This document shows positions 41,161 to 50,208 of a stretch of 64,000 bases of DNA, piece by piece. The stretch is taken from NCBI RefSeq assembly GCF_025628985.1, contig NZ_JAOTEM010000004.1:124001-188000 (forward strand). Reading direction: 5' to 3'. The translations under genes were made by a program, and so were the position numbers. Below the pieces are notes generated by a model that worked only from the letters and a program-made list of their open reading frames with translations, ran no database searches and was not told the origin of the DNA. This DNA is from Chryseobacterium edaphi. Its GTDB lineage: Bacteria > Bacteroidota > Bacteroidia > Flavobacteriales > Weeksellaceae. Position 1 is the first letter of the stretch. Every line of letters starts with the position of its first letter.

Positions 41161-41176
41161 GTTTATGAAACACCAT

Positions 41177-41941
41177 TTATCGCACAAACATTTGTTTTGC
41201 ATTTTCGGTTGTTATCCTATCAATTTCAGCAAAATCTTTTTGATAAATATCAACCAATTTTCCCGCAACCAAATCAAGGTAAGAACTCTCATTTCTTTTT
41301 CCTCTGAATGGAACTGGTGCGAGATAAGGAGAATCTGTTTCCAGAACGATTTTATCTAAGGGAATTTCATTTAAAAACTGATCGATCTTTCCATTCTTAA
41401 AAGTCACAACTCCACCGATACCTAAAATGAAATTTAAATCGATGGCATGTTTTGCATGTTCAAGATTTCCCGAAAAACAATGGAAAATCCCTCTTAATTT
41501 CTGATGTTTTTTTCTTTCTAAAACTTCAAATGTTTCATCGAAACTTTCTCTCGTGTGAATCACAATAGGTAAATCTTTTTCAATTGCCCAATCAATTTGC
41601 TGTTCAAAAGCTTTCACCTGAATATCTAAAGTCGTTTTATCCCAATACAAATCGATCCCGATTTCTCCGATTGCAGGAAAACTCCTTTCATCAAGATATT
41701 TTTTAACAATTTTCAATTCATTTTCCCACGATTCCGGCTTTACATAACATGGATGAAGTCCCATCATTGAAAATATCTGATTTGGATAATCATTTTCCAA
41801 CTGAAGCATTTTCTCATGAGATTCCGAATCAATGGCAGGAAGGTAAAACTCTGTAATTCCTTTATCTAAAGCTCTTTGAATAGCCTCTTTTCTATCTTCA
41901 TTAAACTCTTCCGAATATAAATGGGTATGTGTATCAATCAT
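41177..41941 (-). CDS. TatD family metal-dependent hydrolase
   Basis: A 254-residue TIM-barrel DNase/hydrolase. The metal ligands are in MIDTHTHLY (His4, His6), GEIGIDLYWD (Glu), VIHTRES, HCFSGN and ETDSPYLAP (terminal Asp). Family members show 3'-5' exonuclease activity or act in nucleic-acid cleanup. It leads a run of three minus-strand genes in reverse order, 5 bp after DUF4269. Confidence 0.94.
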   Translation of the reverse strand: MIDTHTHLYSEEFNEDRKEAIQRALDKGITEFYLPAIDSESHEKMLQLENDYPNQIFSMMGLHPCYVKPESWENELKIVKKYLDERSFPAIGEIGIDLYWDKTTLDIQVKAFEQQIDWAIEKDLPIVIHTRESFDETFEVLERKKHQKLRGIFHCFSGNLEHAKHAIDLNFILGIGGVVTFKNGKIDQFLNEIPLDKIVLETDSPYLAPVPFRGKRNESSYLDLVAGKLVDIYQKDFAEIDRITTENAKQMFVR

Positions 41942-41946
41942 TATTT

Positions 41947-42474
41947 TTAAAATTTTAATAGATCTTCATAGGGATTTTCTAAATTAAGCAACATCCCGAA
42001 AGCCGGTTCGGTTTTGATTCCCTTTTTCTTTAATTCTATTATTTTTTGTTTAAAATCTTCTCCTCTCTCTTGTAATATTTTGTATTCTGCAATCATGTGC
42101 AGATAAGCTTTTTGTTGAGTTGTTGGTTTGTTTTGTGCAAAAATTTCAATTGGAAATTCTTCTAATTTAAAATTTATTACAAGAGATTTCTCATCGTTTA
42201 TGTATAGATAATCAGCTTTTAAGTCAACATAATTTGGAATTATTTTACTCCAAATAATATCATCTAAAAAATCTTCTTCAAATTTGAAATCAACTTCACA
42301 AATAATATCCAAATCGCTTCCATCAATATCAATTCCAATCGGAATCGTTCCCGCCAAAATCGGAGAAAAATTAGAAAGCTTTTCAAAAACTTTGTACTTT
42401 GTAAGAATTTCAAAAGCTCTTTTCTGTCTTTCATTTCCGTCTTTCAGATAATCAATTTTCGTAAAGTCAATCAC
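41947..42474 (-). CDS. DUF4269 domain protein, nucleotidyltransferase-like
   Basis: A 175-residue protein fitting DUF4269. It has a polymerase-beta-type nucleotidyltransferase pattern in GTIPIGIDIDGSDLDIICEVDF (about 42-63), where two of three aspartates for metal binding are clear. The family occurs across Firmicutes and Bacteroidota and has no known substrate. It is 5 bp from both GSCFA and TatD genes, so it is translationally close to them. Confidence 0.84.
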   Translation of the reverse strand: MIDFTKIDYLKDGNERQKRAFEILTKYKVFEKLSNFSPILAGTIPIGIDIDGSDLDIICEVDFKFEEDFLDDIIWSKIIPNYVDLKADYLYINDEKSLVINFKLEEFPIEIFAQNKPTTQQKAYLHMIAEYKILQERGEDFKQKIIELKKKGIKTEPAFGMLLNLENPYEDLLKF

Positions 42475-42479
42475 TCGAA

Positions 42480-43430
42480 TCAGAATATTTTGTGTTTGGT
42501 TTTCTTTCTCTGGTTTTCAATCCTTTGATTCAGCTTTTCACGAAATTCTATATATTTTGGATCTTTTTCATCATCAGAACGATGCTCCAAAGCTTTTTGA
42601 ATTTTAAAATTCTCTTTAATAAAATCTTTAGTCTCGTCGGAAAAAAAAGCATTTCCGAATTTCTCAAAAATATAATTAACAGACTGAGAATTCGGGTGAA
42701 TCATATCTTCTTTGTAGAAACGGTAATCGCGCAGATCATCCATTAAAATCTCATAGACAGGAAGATAATGACAGTTTTCTATCTCTGAAATTACTTCATG
42801 AACTGCCGTAATTAGTTTTGATTTGCTCAACTGATTTTCAATCATTCCGTCTTTGGTATGACGAACCGGCGAAACAGTAAACAAAATCTGAAGATTGTCT
42901 CTGCAAATATCTTTCAGATTTAAAATCGTATTATAAATAGAATCTGTAAGTTCCTGATGCGTCAACAATCTTTTTTCAAAAAACTTCTGTGGAATTTTAT
43001 GACAGTTTGCAACCAGTTTTTTCTTAGGTTCAAATTCATAAATGAATGAAGTTCCGTAGGTAATAATTACCCAATTTGAATCCTGCAGAAACTGATTTCC
43101 TTCAACAATCTTCTTATTAATCTTTTCTAAAGTCTGATGAATAAATCTTGTATCAAAGCTTGAGTGATGATCTAATGAAATAAATTCCTCATTAAATGTG
43201 ATCAGTTCTTCTTCGTGATAAAACTCAGAATCATGAAGTCTTTTAATGGAATTATTAATTGAAAACGGATTAAATAAAGTCCCAAAAGGATTATTCACAG
43301 TTTGCAACTGACCTAGTTGAAACAATTCAGACATTTCGGAAGCAAAACAAGATCCTATTGAAAATATTTTATCTTCAACATCAATCTTCGTTTCAGATTC
43401 CTGAATATTAACTTCTGTCCTGAATTTCAT
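42480..43430 (-). CDS. GSCFA domain protein
   Basis: A 316-residue protein with the family signature IFSIGSCFASEMSELF (about 25-40) and further elements NPFGTLFNPFSI, VITYGTSFIYE and DDLRDYRFYKEDMIHPNSQSVNYI. The family resembles SGNH hydrolases: GSCFA holds the block I Ser, and DMIHPNS supplies the terminal Asp-x-x-His. Probably a carbohydrate or lipid esterase. Its operon includes DUF4269 and TatD genes. Substrate unknown. Confidence 0.9.
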   Translation of the reverse strand: MKFRTEVNIQESETKIDVEDKIFSIGSCFASEMSELFQLGQLQTVNNPFGTLFNPFSINNSIKRLHDSEFYHEEELITFNEEFISLDHHSSFDTRFIHQTLEKINKKIVEGNQFLQDSNWVIITYGTSFIYEFEPKKKLVANCHKIPQKFFEKRLLTHQELTDSIYNTILNLKDICRDNLQILFTVSPVRHTKDGMIENQLSKSKLITAVHEVISEIENCHYLPVYEILMDDLRDYRFYKEDMIHPNSQSVNYIFEKFGNAFFSDETKDFIKENFKIQKALEHRSDDEKDPKYIEFREKLNQRIENQRKKTKHKIF

Positions 43431-43506
43431 TGTATAGTTATGAGGTTACAGTTGTAAGTTAGCAGGTAACAACACTGCTACCTGCAAACTTATAGCTATA
43501 ATCTGA

Positions 43507-44478
43507 TTAGCTTTCTCTTCTCAAAAGGTAGTTTGCCAATTCAGCAAAAGGTTTTTTCTTGTCTTCTGCAATATCTATTTTTGAAAGATAACTTTGACCG
43601 ATTTCGTTATGTTTTTCGATCAAACGTAATGCTTTTTCGTCAACTTTTGTTCTTCTGAATATCTTCTCAACACCGTAGACTTTATCGATGTTATCGGTCT
43701 TTTTAGAGTACCAATAATCCAATTCTTTTTTCTCTTCTTCTGTACCGTGTTCTTTGGCTAAGAGATAGAGAACTGTTTTTTTATTTTCGTAAATATCACC
43801 TGCGTGTTTTTTACCAAACTGAGCCTGATCACCGAAAACATCCAAATAATCATCCATGATCTGGAAGGCAATTCCGATATGTTTTCCGAAGTTGAAGATA
43901 GCTTTGGCATCTTTAAACTGTGCTTTAGCAATCAATGCTCCAATCTCAAATGAGGATGCGCTTAAAACTCCTGTTTTATAGGTAATCATTCTGATGTAGT
44001 CATCAAAAGTTACATTTTCCTGAGTTTCAAAATTGATGTCATATTGCTGACCTTCGCATAAAAGCAAACCTGTATGCGTGAAAATTCTGATACATGCTTT
44101 GAAAATTTCAGGTTCAAGATCTTCAAAAAATTTGTAAGCTTTCAGCATCAATCCGTCTCCTGAAAGAATTCCAACATTGATTCCGTGTAAAGTGTGGATC
44201 GTAGGCTTGTTTCTTCTTAACGGCGCTTCATCCATAATATCATCATGAATCAGCGTAAAATTATGGAAAAACTCAATCGCCAAAGCGGGCTTTATAGCCT
44301 GTTTCATGTCACCACCGAACAAATCACACGCCATAAGAACCATAATCGGACGAAGGCGCTTACCACCGTGCGAGATGATGTAATTCATCGGGTCATACAA
44401 TTCTGTGGGCTTATCTTTGAACGTATATTTATTAATGGCATCAGCAACAATCTGTTGGTAGGTGTCTAAGAATTCCAT
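43507..44478 (-). CDS. Polyprenyl synthetase (octaprenyl-type)
   Basis: A 323-residue trans-isoprenyl diphosphate synthase. The first Asp-rich motif is LIHDDIMDEAPLRRNKPTIH (about 78-98), and the second is FQIMDDYLDVFGD (about 205-217). The GGKRLRP region near residue 42 binds IPP. It makes the chain for menaquinone or for lipid carriers. The start is the ATG at 44478 (MEFLDTYQQIV), since the codons upstream overlap its promoter region. Confidence 0.93.
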   Translation of the reverse strand: MEFLDTYQQIVADAINKYTFKDKPTELYDPMNYIISHGGKRLRPIMVLMACDLFGGDMKQAIKPALAIEFFHNFTLIHDDIMDEAPLRRNKPTIHTLHGINVGILSGDGLMLKAYKFFEDLEPEIFKACIRIFTHTGLLLCEGQQYDINFETQENVTFDDYIRMITYKTGVLSASSFEIGALIAKAQFKDAKAIFNFGKHIGIAFQIMDDYLDVFGDQAQFGKKHAGDIYENKKTVLYLLAKEHGTEEEKKELDYWYSKKTDNIDKVYGVEKIFRRTKVDEKALRLIEKHNEIGQSYLSKIDIAEDKKKPFAELANYLLRRES

Positions 44479-44496
44479 AAAAGTTTTTAATTTGAA

Positions 44497-44504
44497 CAAA
44501 AATA
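44497..44504 (-). promoter_or_regulatory. -7 promoter element (TATTTTTG) of the polyprenyl synthetase
   Basis: Minus-strand match to TAnnTTTG, 19 bp before the ATG at 44478. Confidence 0.45.
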
Positions 44505-44532
44505 CGATTTTTCAAGGCTTTATAAAACAAAA

Positions 44533-44556
44533 AACTTTGCCTATTAAGACAAAGTT
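44533..44556 (-). terminator. Terminator of the phosphate transporter operon
   Basis: AACTTTG and CAAAGTT form the stem, and the minus-strand 3' side runs into T-rich sequence, 25 bp past the transporter stop. Confidence 0.7.
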
Positions 44557-44580
44557 CAGTGATATGATTTATTTTTTTTA

Positions 44581-45723
44581 TTAAGTCAGATACGTTACCG
44601 CCAGATAAGTAAGCGCAGCAACAATTGCTGAAATTGGAATGGTTAAAACCCAAGCCCAAAGTAAGCTTACCGTAATTCCCCATCTTACAGCGGAAACTCT
44701 TTTCGTCAATCCAACCCCGATAATAGAACCTGTGATCGTGTGCGTTGTAGAAACAGGAATCCCAAAGTGATCTGTGATAAACAAAGTGATTGCACCCGCA
44801 GTTTCAGCACTCACTCCTTCTAATGGAGTTACTTTTGTAATCTTGGTACCCATTGTTTTAATGATCTTCCAACCACCGCTCATGGTACCTAAAGCGATTG
44901 CGATGAAAGAAACCAATGGAACCCACATATAGTGCTCTGCAAAATAATTAAAACGTTCAGCAGTTTCAATATTTAAATAAACCGGATCCTGAAGCATATT
45001 TACGTGGTAGTAAATCAATGCTGCCCCGATGATTCCCATTACTTTCTGGGCATCATTCAGACCGTGTCCTAAACTGAACAAAGCCGAAGAAACCAACTGT
45101 AATCTTTTGAAAGATTTATCAGCCTTATGAGGATTTGATTTTTTATAAAGGTGAACAATAATTAAAGTGATAATAATTGAAATCACCATCCCGATAATCG
45201 GTGCAAGGAAAATAAATAAGAAAATAGGAATGACTTTGCTGAATTTCACCACATCCTGACTTGCCACCTTAGTCACAGTCTGTGTTAAGGTATCCCAGAT
45301 TCCTAAATCTGGAGTTGCAGCTACCACTTCACGATAATCCATCAGGAAGGCGTGCATTAATGCTGCTCCTAAGAAACCACCAATCAATGTGTGAGATGAT
45401 GATGAAGGAATTCCGAACCACCAAGTCAAAAGATTCCAGGCAATAGCGGCGATTAATCCTGAGAAAATAACTTCAAGCGTAATAAAGTTTTCATTGACGG
45501 TTTTGGCAATCGTGTTACCGATTTTGAATTCACCAATGATATACGCTGCGATAAAGAAAGCTGCAAAATTCCAAAGTGCTGCCCAAAGTACAGCCTGAAA
45601 CGGAGTTAAAACTTTTGTTGAAACAATTGTCGCAATAGAGTTGGCAGCGTCATGAAAACCATTAATATAATCGAAGATTAAAGCCAAAGCAATAATAACC
45701 GTGAGTAAAATAGGAAAATCCAT
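44581..45723 (-). CDS. Inorganic phosphate transporter, PiT family
   Basis: A 380-residue integral membrane protein with about ten transmembrane segments. Duplicated PiT signatures are visible: GFHDAANSIATIVSTKVLTP (about 22-41) with SSSHTLIGGFLGA, and GLNDAQKVMGIIGAAL with GIPVSTTHTITGSIIGVG. It imports phosphate, probably with H+ or metal. It follows the DUF47 protein 22 bp downstream, the standard Pit/DUF47 pair. Confidence 0.95.
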   Translation of the reverse strand: MDFPILLTVIIALALIFDYINGFHDAANSIATIVSTKVLTPFQAVLWAALWNFAAFFIAAYIIGEFKIGNTIAKTVNENFITLEVIFSGLIAAIAWNLLTWWFGIPSSSSHTLIGGFLGAALMHAFLMDYREVVAATPDLGIWDTLTQTVTKVASQDVVKFSKVIPIFLFIFLAPIIGMVISIIITLIIVHLYKKSNPHKADKSFKRLQLVSSALFSLGHGLNDAQKVMGIIGAALIYYHVNMLQDPVYLNIETAERFNYFAEHYMWVPLVSFIAIALGTMSGGWKIIKTMGTKITKVTPLEGVSAETAGAITLFITDHFGIPVSTTHTITGSIIGVGLTKRVSAVRWGITVSLLWAWVLTIPISAIVAALTYLAVTYLT

Positions 45724-45745
45724 TTTTTGTTATGTATTGTTTTTT

Positions 45746-46384
45746 TTAAGCGTATTTGATCATGATGTTCTCAATCGTATTGGCAACATCTTCTGCTTTG
45801 TCGGTTACGATTTCAAGATAGTTAAGAACTGATGATATTTTGATGATATTGATGGCATCATTCGTTTCGAAAAGCTCTACCATAGAGTTTGAAAGAAGAT
45901 CATCAGCAATATTCTCGATAGAATTAACTTTAATACAAGCTTCTTTTACCAACTCCATGTTCTTAAAACCTTTTAGGTTTTTCATCGCATTCTGAATTTC
46001 AAGACAAGCCTTGTGAATCAATAATGAGAAGTCTGCATAAGCTTTCATCATCGGAGATTTGTACAGGAAAATATATTTTGTAGAAGCATAGATATAGTCT
46101 GCAATATCATCAAGACCTGTTGCCAACGTGTGAATGTCTTCACGGTCGAAAGGTGTGATGAAGTTTTTCCCCAATTCAATAAAGATCTCATGAGTAAGCT
46201 CGTCATTTTTGTGCTCATAGTCGCTCATCAGTTTCAACATTCCATCGTCGTTCAGATCAAAATCTTTTACTCCGTGGTTGAAATCATTAGACATTGCAAC
46301 TAAATTCTCTGTTACTTTTTCGAAAAGCACAAAGAAGATTTTATCTTTTGGCTGAAATGCGTGGAAAATATTACCAATTGCCAT
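45746..46384 (-). CDS. DUF47 family protein (PhoU-like)
   Basis: A 212-residue all-alpha protein of the DUF47/PhoU-like family. Patterns include DLNDDGMLKLMSDYEHKNDELTHEIFIELGKNFITPFDREDIHTLATGLDDIADYI, which holds the E/DxxxD metal-type motifs in two repeats. Members work with PiT transporters and probably regulate them. The start is ATG at 46384, and the transporter follows in the same operon. Confidence 0.93.
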   Translation of the reverse strand: MAIGNIFHAFQPKDKIFFVLFEKVTENLVAMSNDFNHGVKDFDLNDDGMLKLMSDYEHKNDELTHEIFIELGKNFITPFDREDIHTLATGLDDIADYIYASTKYIFLYKSPMMKAYADFSLLIHKACLEIQNAMKNLKGFKNMELVKEACIKVNSIENIADDLLSNSMVELFETNDAINIIKISSVLNYLEIVTDKAEDVANTIENIMIKYA

Positions 46385-46573
46385 TTGTAAATTGTATTTA
46401 ATTTATTCGTGTGCAAATTTCTTAAAAAAGGACCTTAACAAAAAGCATCCAGCATTAATTTTTGTTAATATTGGGTTAATATTTGTTCACATCAAAAGCT
46501 AATGTCAAACACTCACTTATAAACCTTTAAAAACCAAATACTTAATCTTAAATTTAATCATATTTTATATTGA

Positions 46574-46605
46574 AAAAAATAAAAAAGCCGGCAAAATTGC
46601 CGGCT
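46574..46605 (-). terminator. Terminator of the second DEAD-box helicase
   Basis: AGCCGGCAA-AA-TTGCCGGCT perfect 9-bp stem with six T on the minus strand, 23 bp past the stop. Confidence 0.88.
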
Positions 46606-46627
46606 CAGATATATTTTAAGTATAAGA

Positions 46628-48343
46628 TTAGTTCGCCTCTTCAGCTCTCATATCTTTTCCTTTGAACTTCATTGATTGAATATTACCTAAAAGCTCGTTG
46701 CTATAAGATTTTTCAACTTCAAAGAAAGAGAATTTCTCAAGAATCTCGATGTTTCCAATCTCAGCTCTTTTGCTTCCCTTGCTTGATGTAGCTTTGTTGA
46801 TGATTTCCAGTACATCTAGTTTTTTCAACTGGTCTTTTTTACCAAGATTGAAGAAAAATCTAGTCATATTTTCGTCTCTGTGTCTTGGCTTACCACCACG
46901 ATCTCCTCTTCTTTCACCTCTTTCGCTACGTTCTCCTCTGTCACGATCTCTTCCTCTGTCGCGGTCTCTTCCACCTCTGCTGTCTCTGTCTCTTCCACCT
47001 CTGTCATCGTCTCTGTTGTTGAACTTCTGATCCAACAGATCTTGTTTGTCTTTGTAATACAAAGCAAGGTCTTTCAACTGGAACTGTAGCAACTGAACAA
47101 CCAATTCTTCTTTTGTGAAATTACTCAAATCAGGAACAAGACTTTGATCAAATTCAAAGATATTTTCGTGCTCCGTCATTAGTTTTTCAAAAACTCCAGT
47201 TACCTGAGCCGAAATAACTTCGTCCCCTGTAGGAATTTTCTTTTCTACGATATCAATTTTCGTTGTAGATTTGATCTGCTTCAGCTTTCTGCTTTCTTCA
47301 GGCTTGATCAAAGACATAGAAATACCGTCTTTACCTGCTCTACCTGTTCTTCCGCTTCTGTGAACGAAAACTTCAGGATCATCCGGTAAAGAGAAGTGAA
47401 TAACGTGCGTCAAAGAGTTCACATCTAAACCTCTTGCAGCAACGTCAGTCGCAACCAAAATATCAATATTTTTCAATCTGAATTTCTTCATTACCGTATC
47501 TCTCTGCGCCTGAGAAAGATCACCATGAAGAGCATCAGCTGCGTAACCGTTTTGCATTAAAAAGTCTGCAACCTCCTGAGTTTCCATTCTTGTTCTACAG
47601 AAAATAATAGAATACTGGTTTGGGTTTGCGTCAATAAGTCTTTTTAGAGCTTCTTTTTTGTTACGGTAACCTACAACGTAAAATTCGTGCTTAATGTTCT
47701 TTTTAACTTCGTTAATAGAACCTACAGAAATACGATGTGGAGTTGTAAGGTAACTTTTAGAAATTCTTTCTACTTCTTTGCTCATCGTTGCCGAGAACAA
47801 GAAAGTTTGTTTTGTTTCAGGAGTTTCTCTTAAAATTGTTTCCAATTCGTCTTTGAAACCCATCGATAGCATCTCATCTGCTTCATCTAAAACCAACCAG
47901 TGGATTTCAGAGAAGTCAAGAGCTTTTCTGTTGATCAAGTCGATCACCCTTCCCGGAGTACCCACAATTACCTGTGGCTTATCTCTCAAAGAACGCATTT
48001 GATCCGTAATACTGCTTCCACCATAAACTGCTGTAGTTTTGATGTTTTTCATGTACTTCGAATAGTTGTTAATGTCTTTTGAAATCTGTAGACATAGTTC
48101 TCGTGTCGGGCAAAGCACCAAAAATTGGATTTTGCGACTCGTATCGTCAATCATGTCCAAAATCGGAAGCGAAAACGCTGCTGTTTTGCCTGTCCCTGTC
48201 TGCGCAAGTGCGATTAGATCGCGAATATCTGATTGAATAAAAGGGATAGTCTGTTTTTGGATTTCTGTCGGGCTTTCGTAACCCAGTTCGCCAATGGCCT
48301 TAAGGATATCAGGACTTAAATTGGTCTCCGTAAATAAATTCAT
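46628..48343 (-). CDS. DEAD-box RNA helicase with RG-rich linker and DbpA-type RNA-binding domain
   Basis: A 571-residue helicase of the CsdA/DbpA sort. The core shows the Q motif [47 protein letters not shown] and HRSGRTGRAG. It is followed by a helical spacer and a low-complexity stretch (about 445-495) made of repeated RDRD/RGG/RGER units. A C-terminal RNA-binding domain (about 498-571) ends SMKFKGKDMRAEEAN. It probably acts in ribosome assembly or cold adaptation. The Arg/Gly-rich part may favour RNA condensation; this is inference. The core is typical of Bacteroidota. Confidence 0.95.
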   Translation of the reverse strand: MNLFTETNLSPDILKAIGELGYESPTEIQKQTIPFIQSDIRDLIALAQTGTGKTAAFSLPILDMIDDTSRKIQFLVLCPTRELCLQISKDINNYSKYMKNIKTTAVYGGSSITDQMRSLRDKPQVIVGTPGRVIDLINRKALDFSEIHWLVLDEADEMLSMGFKDELETILRETPETKQTFLFSATMSKEVERISKSYLTTPHRISVGSINEVKKNIKHEFYVVGYRNKKEALKRLIDANPNQYSIIFCRTRMETQEVADFLMQNGYAADALHGDLSQAQRDTVMKKFRLKNIDILVATDVAARGLDVNSLTHVIHFSLPDDPEVFVHRSGRTGRAGKDGISMSLIKPEESRKLKQIKSTTKIDIVEKKIPTGDEVISAQVTGVFEKLMTEHENIFEFDQSLVPDLSNFTKEELVVQLLQFQLKDLALYYKDKQDLLDQKFNNRDDDRGGRDRDSRGGRDRDRGRDRDRGERSERGERRGDRGGKPRHRDENMTRFFFNLGKKDQLKKLDVLEIINKATSSKGSKRAEIGNIEILEKFSFFEVEKSYSNELLGNIQSMKFKGKDMRAEEAN

Positions 48344-48363
48344 TAATTGATATAAAATTTTTG

Positions 48364-48371
48364 CAAAGATA
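48364..48371 (-). promoter_or_regulatory. -7 promoter element (TATCTTTG) of the second helicase
   Basis: Minus-strand match to TAnnTTTG, 21 bp before the ATG at 48343. Confidence 0.5.
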
Positions 48372-48618
48372 CAACTAATTATTGGATAACGCTTTATCTA
48401 ATATTAATGAATTGATAATTTTATTTTAGAAAACACTAAGTATTTTTAGATTTATGCAAAAAAAGAATAAAAATTTTATTTTAAATTTAAAAAATTCTCA
48501 ACTCCGTTCTATTTTATCGATTTATTTGAATTTTTCATTAATATTTATGAATCATTAAATAAAATATAAATATTTGGTCTGTAATTAGATTTATTTAAAT
48601 TTGATTAAAATAAAAGCA

Positions 48619-49296
48619 ATGGCAGCTACACTCTCCAAAAAAATATTCGACTATCTCAAAAATCTCAATGAAAACAACAACCGTGAATGGTTTAATGACA
48701 ACAAAAACCTTTTCACTGAAGCACAGAATGAGTTTGAAGTCTTTGTAGAAGAATTGATTATTGAGGTTGGGAAATCTGACGAAAAAGTTGCCAAACTAAA
48801 TGCAAAAAAATCACTGCTCAGAATTTACCGGGACATACGTTTTTCGAAAGATAAAACACCATACAAAACCTATTTCGGTGCATCTCTCGGAATGGGAAAA
48901 AATAATGAAAAATCAGGTCATTATCTTCACATAGAACCGGAAAAGTCTTTCATTGCAAGCGGAATTTATTTACCTGAAGCTCCTATTTTAAAACAAATAA
49001 GGAAAGAAATATCTGTTTTTAAAGATGATTTTCTGAAAGCAATAGATGATAAAGATTTCAAAAAATATTTCGGAGAACTTGATCGTGAAAATGAATTAAA
49101 AAAGATCCCACAAGGTTTTGAAAAAGATGATCCAATGGCAGATTATCTAAGGCTTAAAAGTTTTATTGGAGTGCACAATCTCACCAACAAAGATGTTATG
49201 GATAAAAATACCATTGAAAAATTGACCACAATTATGAATTCAGCAAAACCTTTTAATGATTTTTTGAATGCTCCATTTGCAAATGCGTCAGATTAA
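48619..49296 (+). CDS. DUF2461 (TIGR02453) family protein
   Basis: A 225-residue protein starting MAATLSKKIFDYLKNLNENNNREWFNDNK, the diagnostic N terminus of DUF2461. RIYRDIRFSKDKTPYKTYFGASLG and GHYLHIEPEKSFIASGIYLPE follow. The family is widespread and uncharacterised. The chosen start is ATG 48619; a TTG 18 bp earlier is possible. It is in a separate transcript from the polysaccharide genes, which have their own promoter element. Confidence 0.88.
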   Translation: MAATLSKKIFDYLKNLNENNNREWFNDNKNLFTEAQNEFEVFVEELIIEVGKSDEKVAKLNAKKSLLRIYRDIRFSKDKTPYKTYFGASLGMGKNNEKSGHYLHIEPEKSFIASGIYLPEAPILKQIRKEISVFKDDFLKAIDDKDFKKYFGELDRENELKKIPQGFEKDDPMADYLRLKSFIGVHNLTNKDVMDKNTIEKLTTIMNSAKPFNDFLNAPFANASD

Positions 49297-49378
49297 TTTC
49301 ATTTTCAAACTAACTCAATAGACTCGCTTTCAGCATGTTATATTTTTATTAATTTAACATGGTTTTAACATTTTTCAC

Positions 49379-49386
49379 TACCTTTG
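49379..49386 (+). promoter_or_regulatory. -7 promoter element (TACCTTTG) of the FkbM methyltransferase-flippase genes
   Basis: Match to TAnnTTTG, 24 bp before the ATG at 49411. Confidence 0.5.
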
Positions 49387-49410
49387 TCGGTCGTCATAAA
49401 AAAGAAAGCA

Positions 49411-50202
49411 ATGTCTTTATACCAACAGCTCGCAGAAAACTTACAATACATCAGTCCGAGTTTTTACAAACAGAGGTATTTTAAAAATTTAAAAAATCTC
49501 ACTAAAGAAAATTTTTCTGGCCGTAATGTAGAACCCGAGCTCGTTTGGAGTAAAGAGTATTTAAACAGTAACGCTGTAATTTTTGATATTGGTGCCAACG
49601 TTGGAACTTTTCTTTATCAGTTTGAAAATATACTGAAACATCAGAATATTTACGCTTTCGAACCCAACAAAAAACTCAACATCAGACTGAAAAGATTATT
49701 TCCGTCGATGAATATTTCTTCTGTAGCTCTGTCTGACGAAAATACTACTGCAGAATTTAAAGTTCCTATCATCAAAGGAAAAATGGTCGCTTCGAGAGGA
49801 ACCTTAAACACTTCGTACAAAGAAAAAGATGAGGAAAATTCTTACACCGAAACTGTAGAAGTGGTAAAACTGGATGACTGGACGAAATCTAAAAACATTC
49901 AAAAAATAGATTTCATCAAGATCGATGTTGAAGGAAATGAAATGAAAACTCTTTTTGGTGGAAAAGAAACTATACAGAAATTCAGACCTACTTTAATGGT
50001 TGAAATGGAACAGAGACATCACGAAACACCAATCTGGAACGAAATTTCGGAAGTGGAAAGTTGGGGATTTGACGCCAATTATCTCAACCGAAAAACTTTT
50101 ACACTTGAAAAATTAACCGAAGAAATTTTAACCAAAAACATCAGCGACGAAAAAAACAAAACCGACTACATCAACAATATTATTTTTCTTCCAAAAAACT
50201 AA
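49411..50202 (+). CDS. FkbM family methyltransferase
   Basis: A 263-residue SAM-dependent methyltransferase. SAM-binding motif I is VIFDIGANVGTFLYQFE (about 52-68). The FkbM region follows: IYAFEPNKKLNIRLK, and KIDFIKIDVEGNEMKTLFGGKETI (about 165-188). Family members often methylate sugars of surface glycans. Start at ATG 49411, because the upstream in-frame codons overlap the promoter. It is 6 bp upstream of the flippase gene. Confidence 0.9.
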   Translation: MSLYQQLAENLQYISPSFYKQRYFKNLKNLTKENFSGRNVEPELVWSKEYLNSNAVIFDIGANVGTFLYQFENILKHQNIYAFEPNKKLNIRLKRLFPSMNISSVALSDENTTAEFKVPIIKGKMVASRGTLNTSYKEKDEENSYTETVEVVKLDDWTKSKNIQKIDFIKIDVEGNEMKTLFGGKETIQKFRPTLMVEMEQRHHETPIWNEISEVESWGFDANYLNRKTFTLEKLTEEILTKNISDEKNKTDYINNIIFLPKN

Positions 50203-50208
50203 AATCTC

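Noticed and set aside
46749..47089. Frames on both strands over the helicase RG-rich linker
   Set aside because: Low-complexity shadows (Ser/Leu/Pro or Glu/Thr runs) of the repetitive codons of the helicase.
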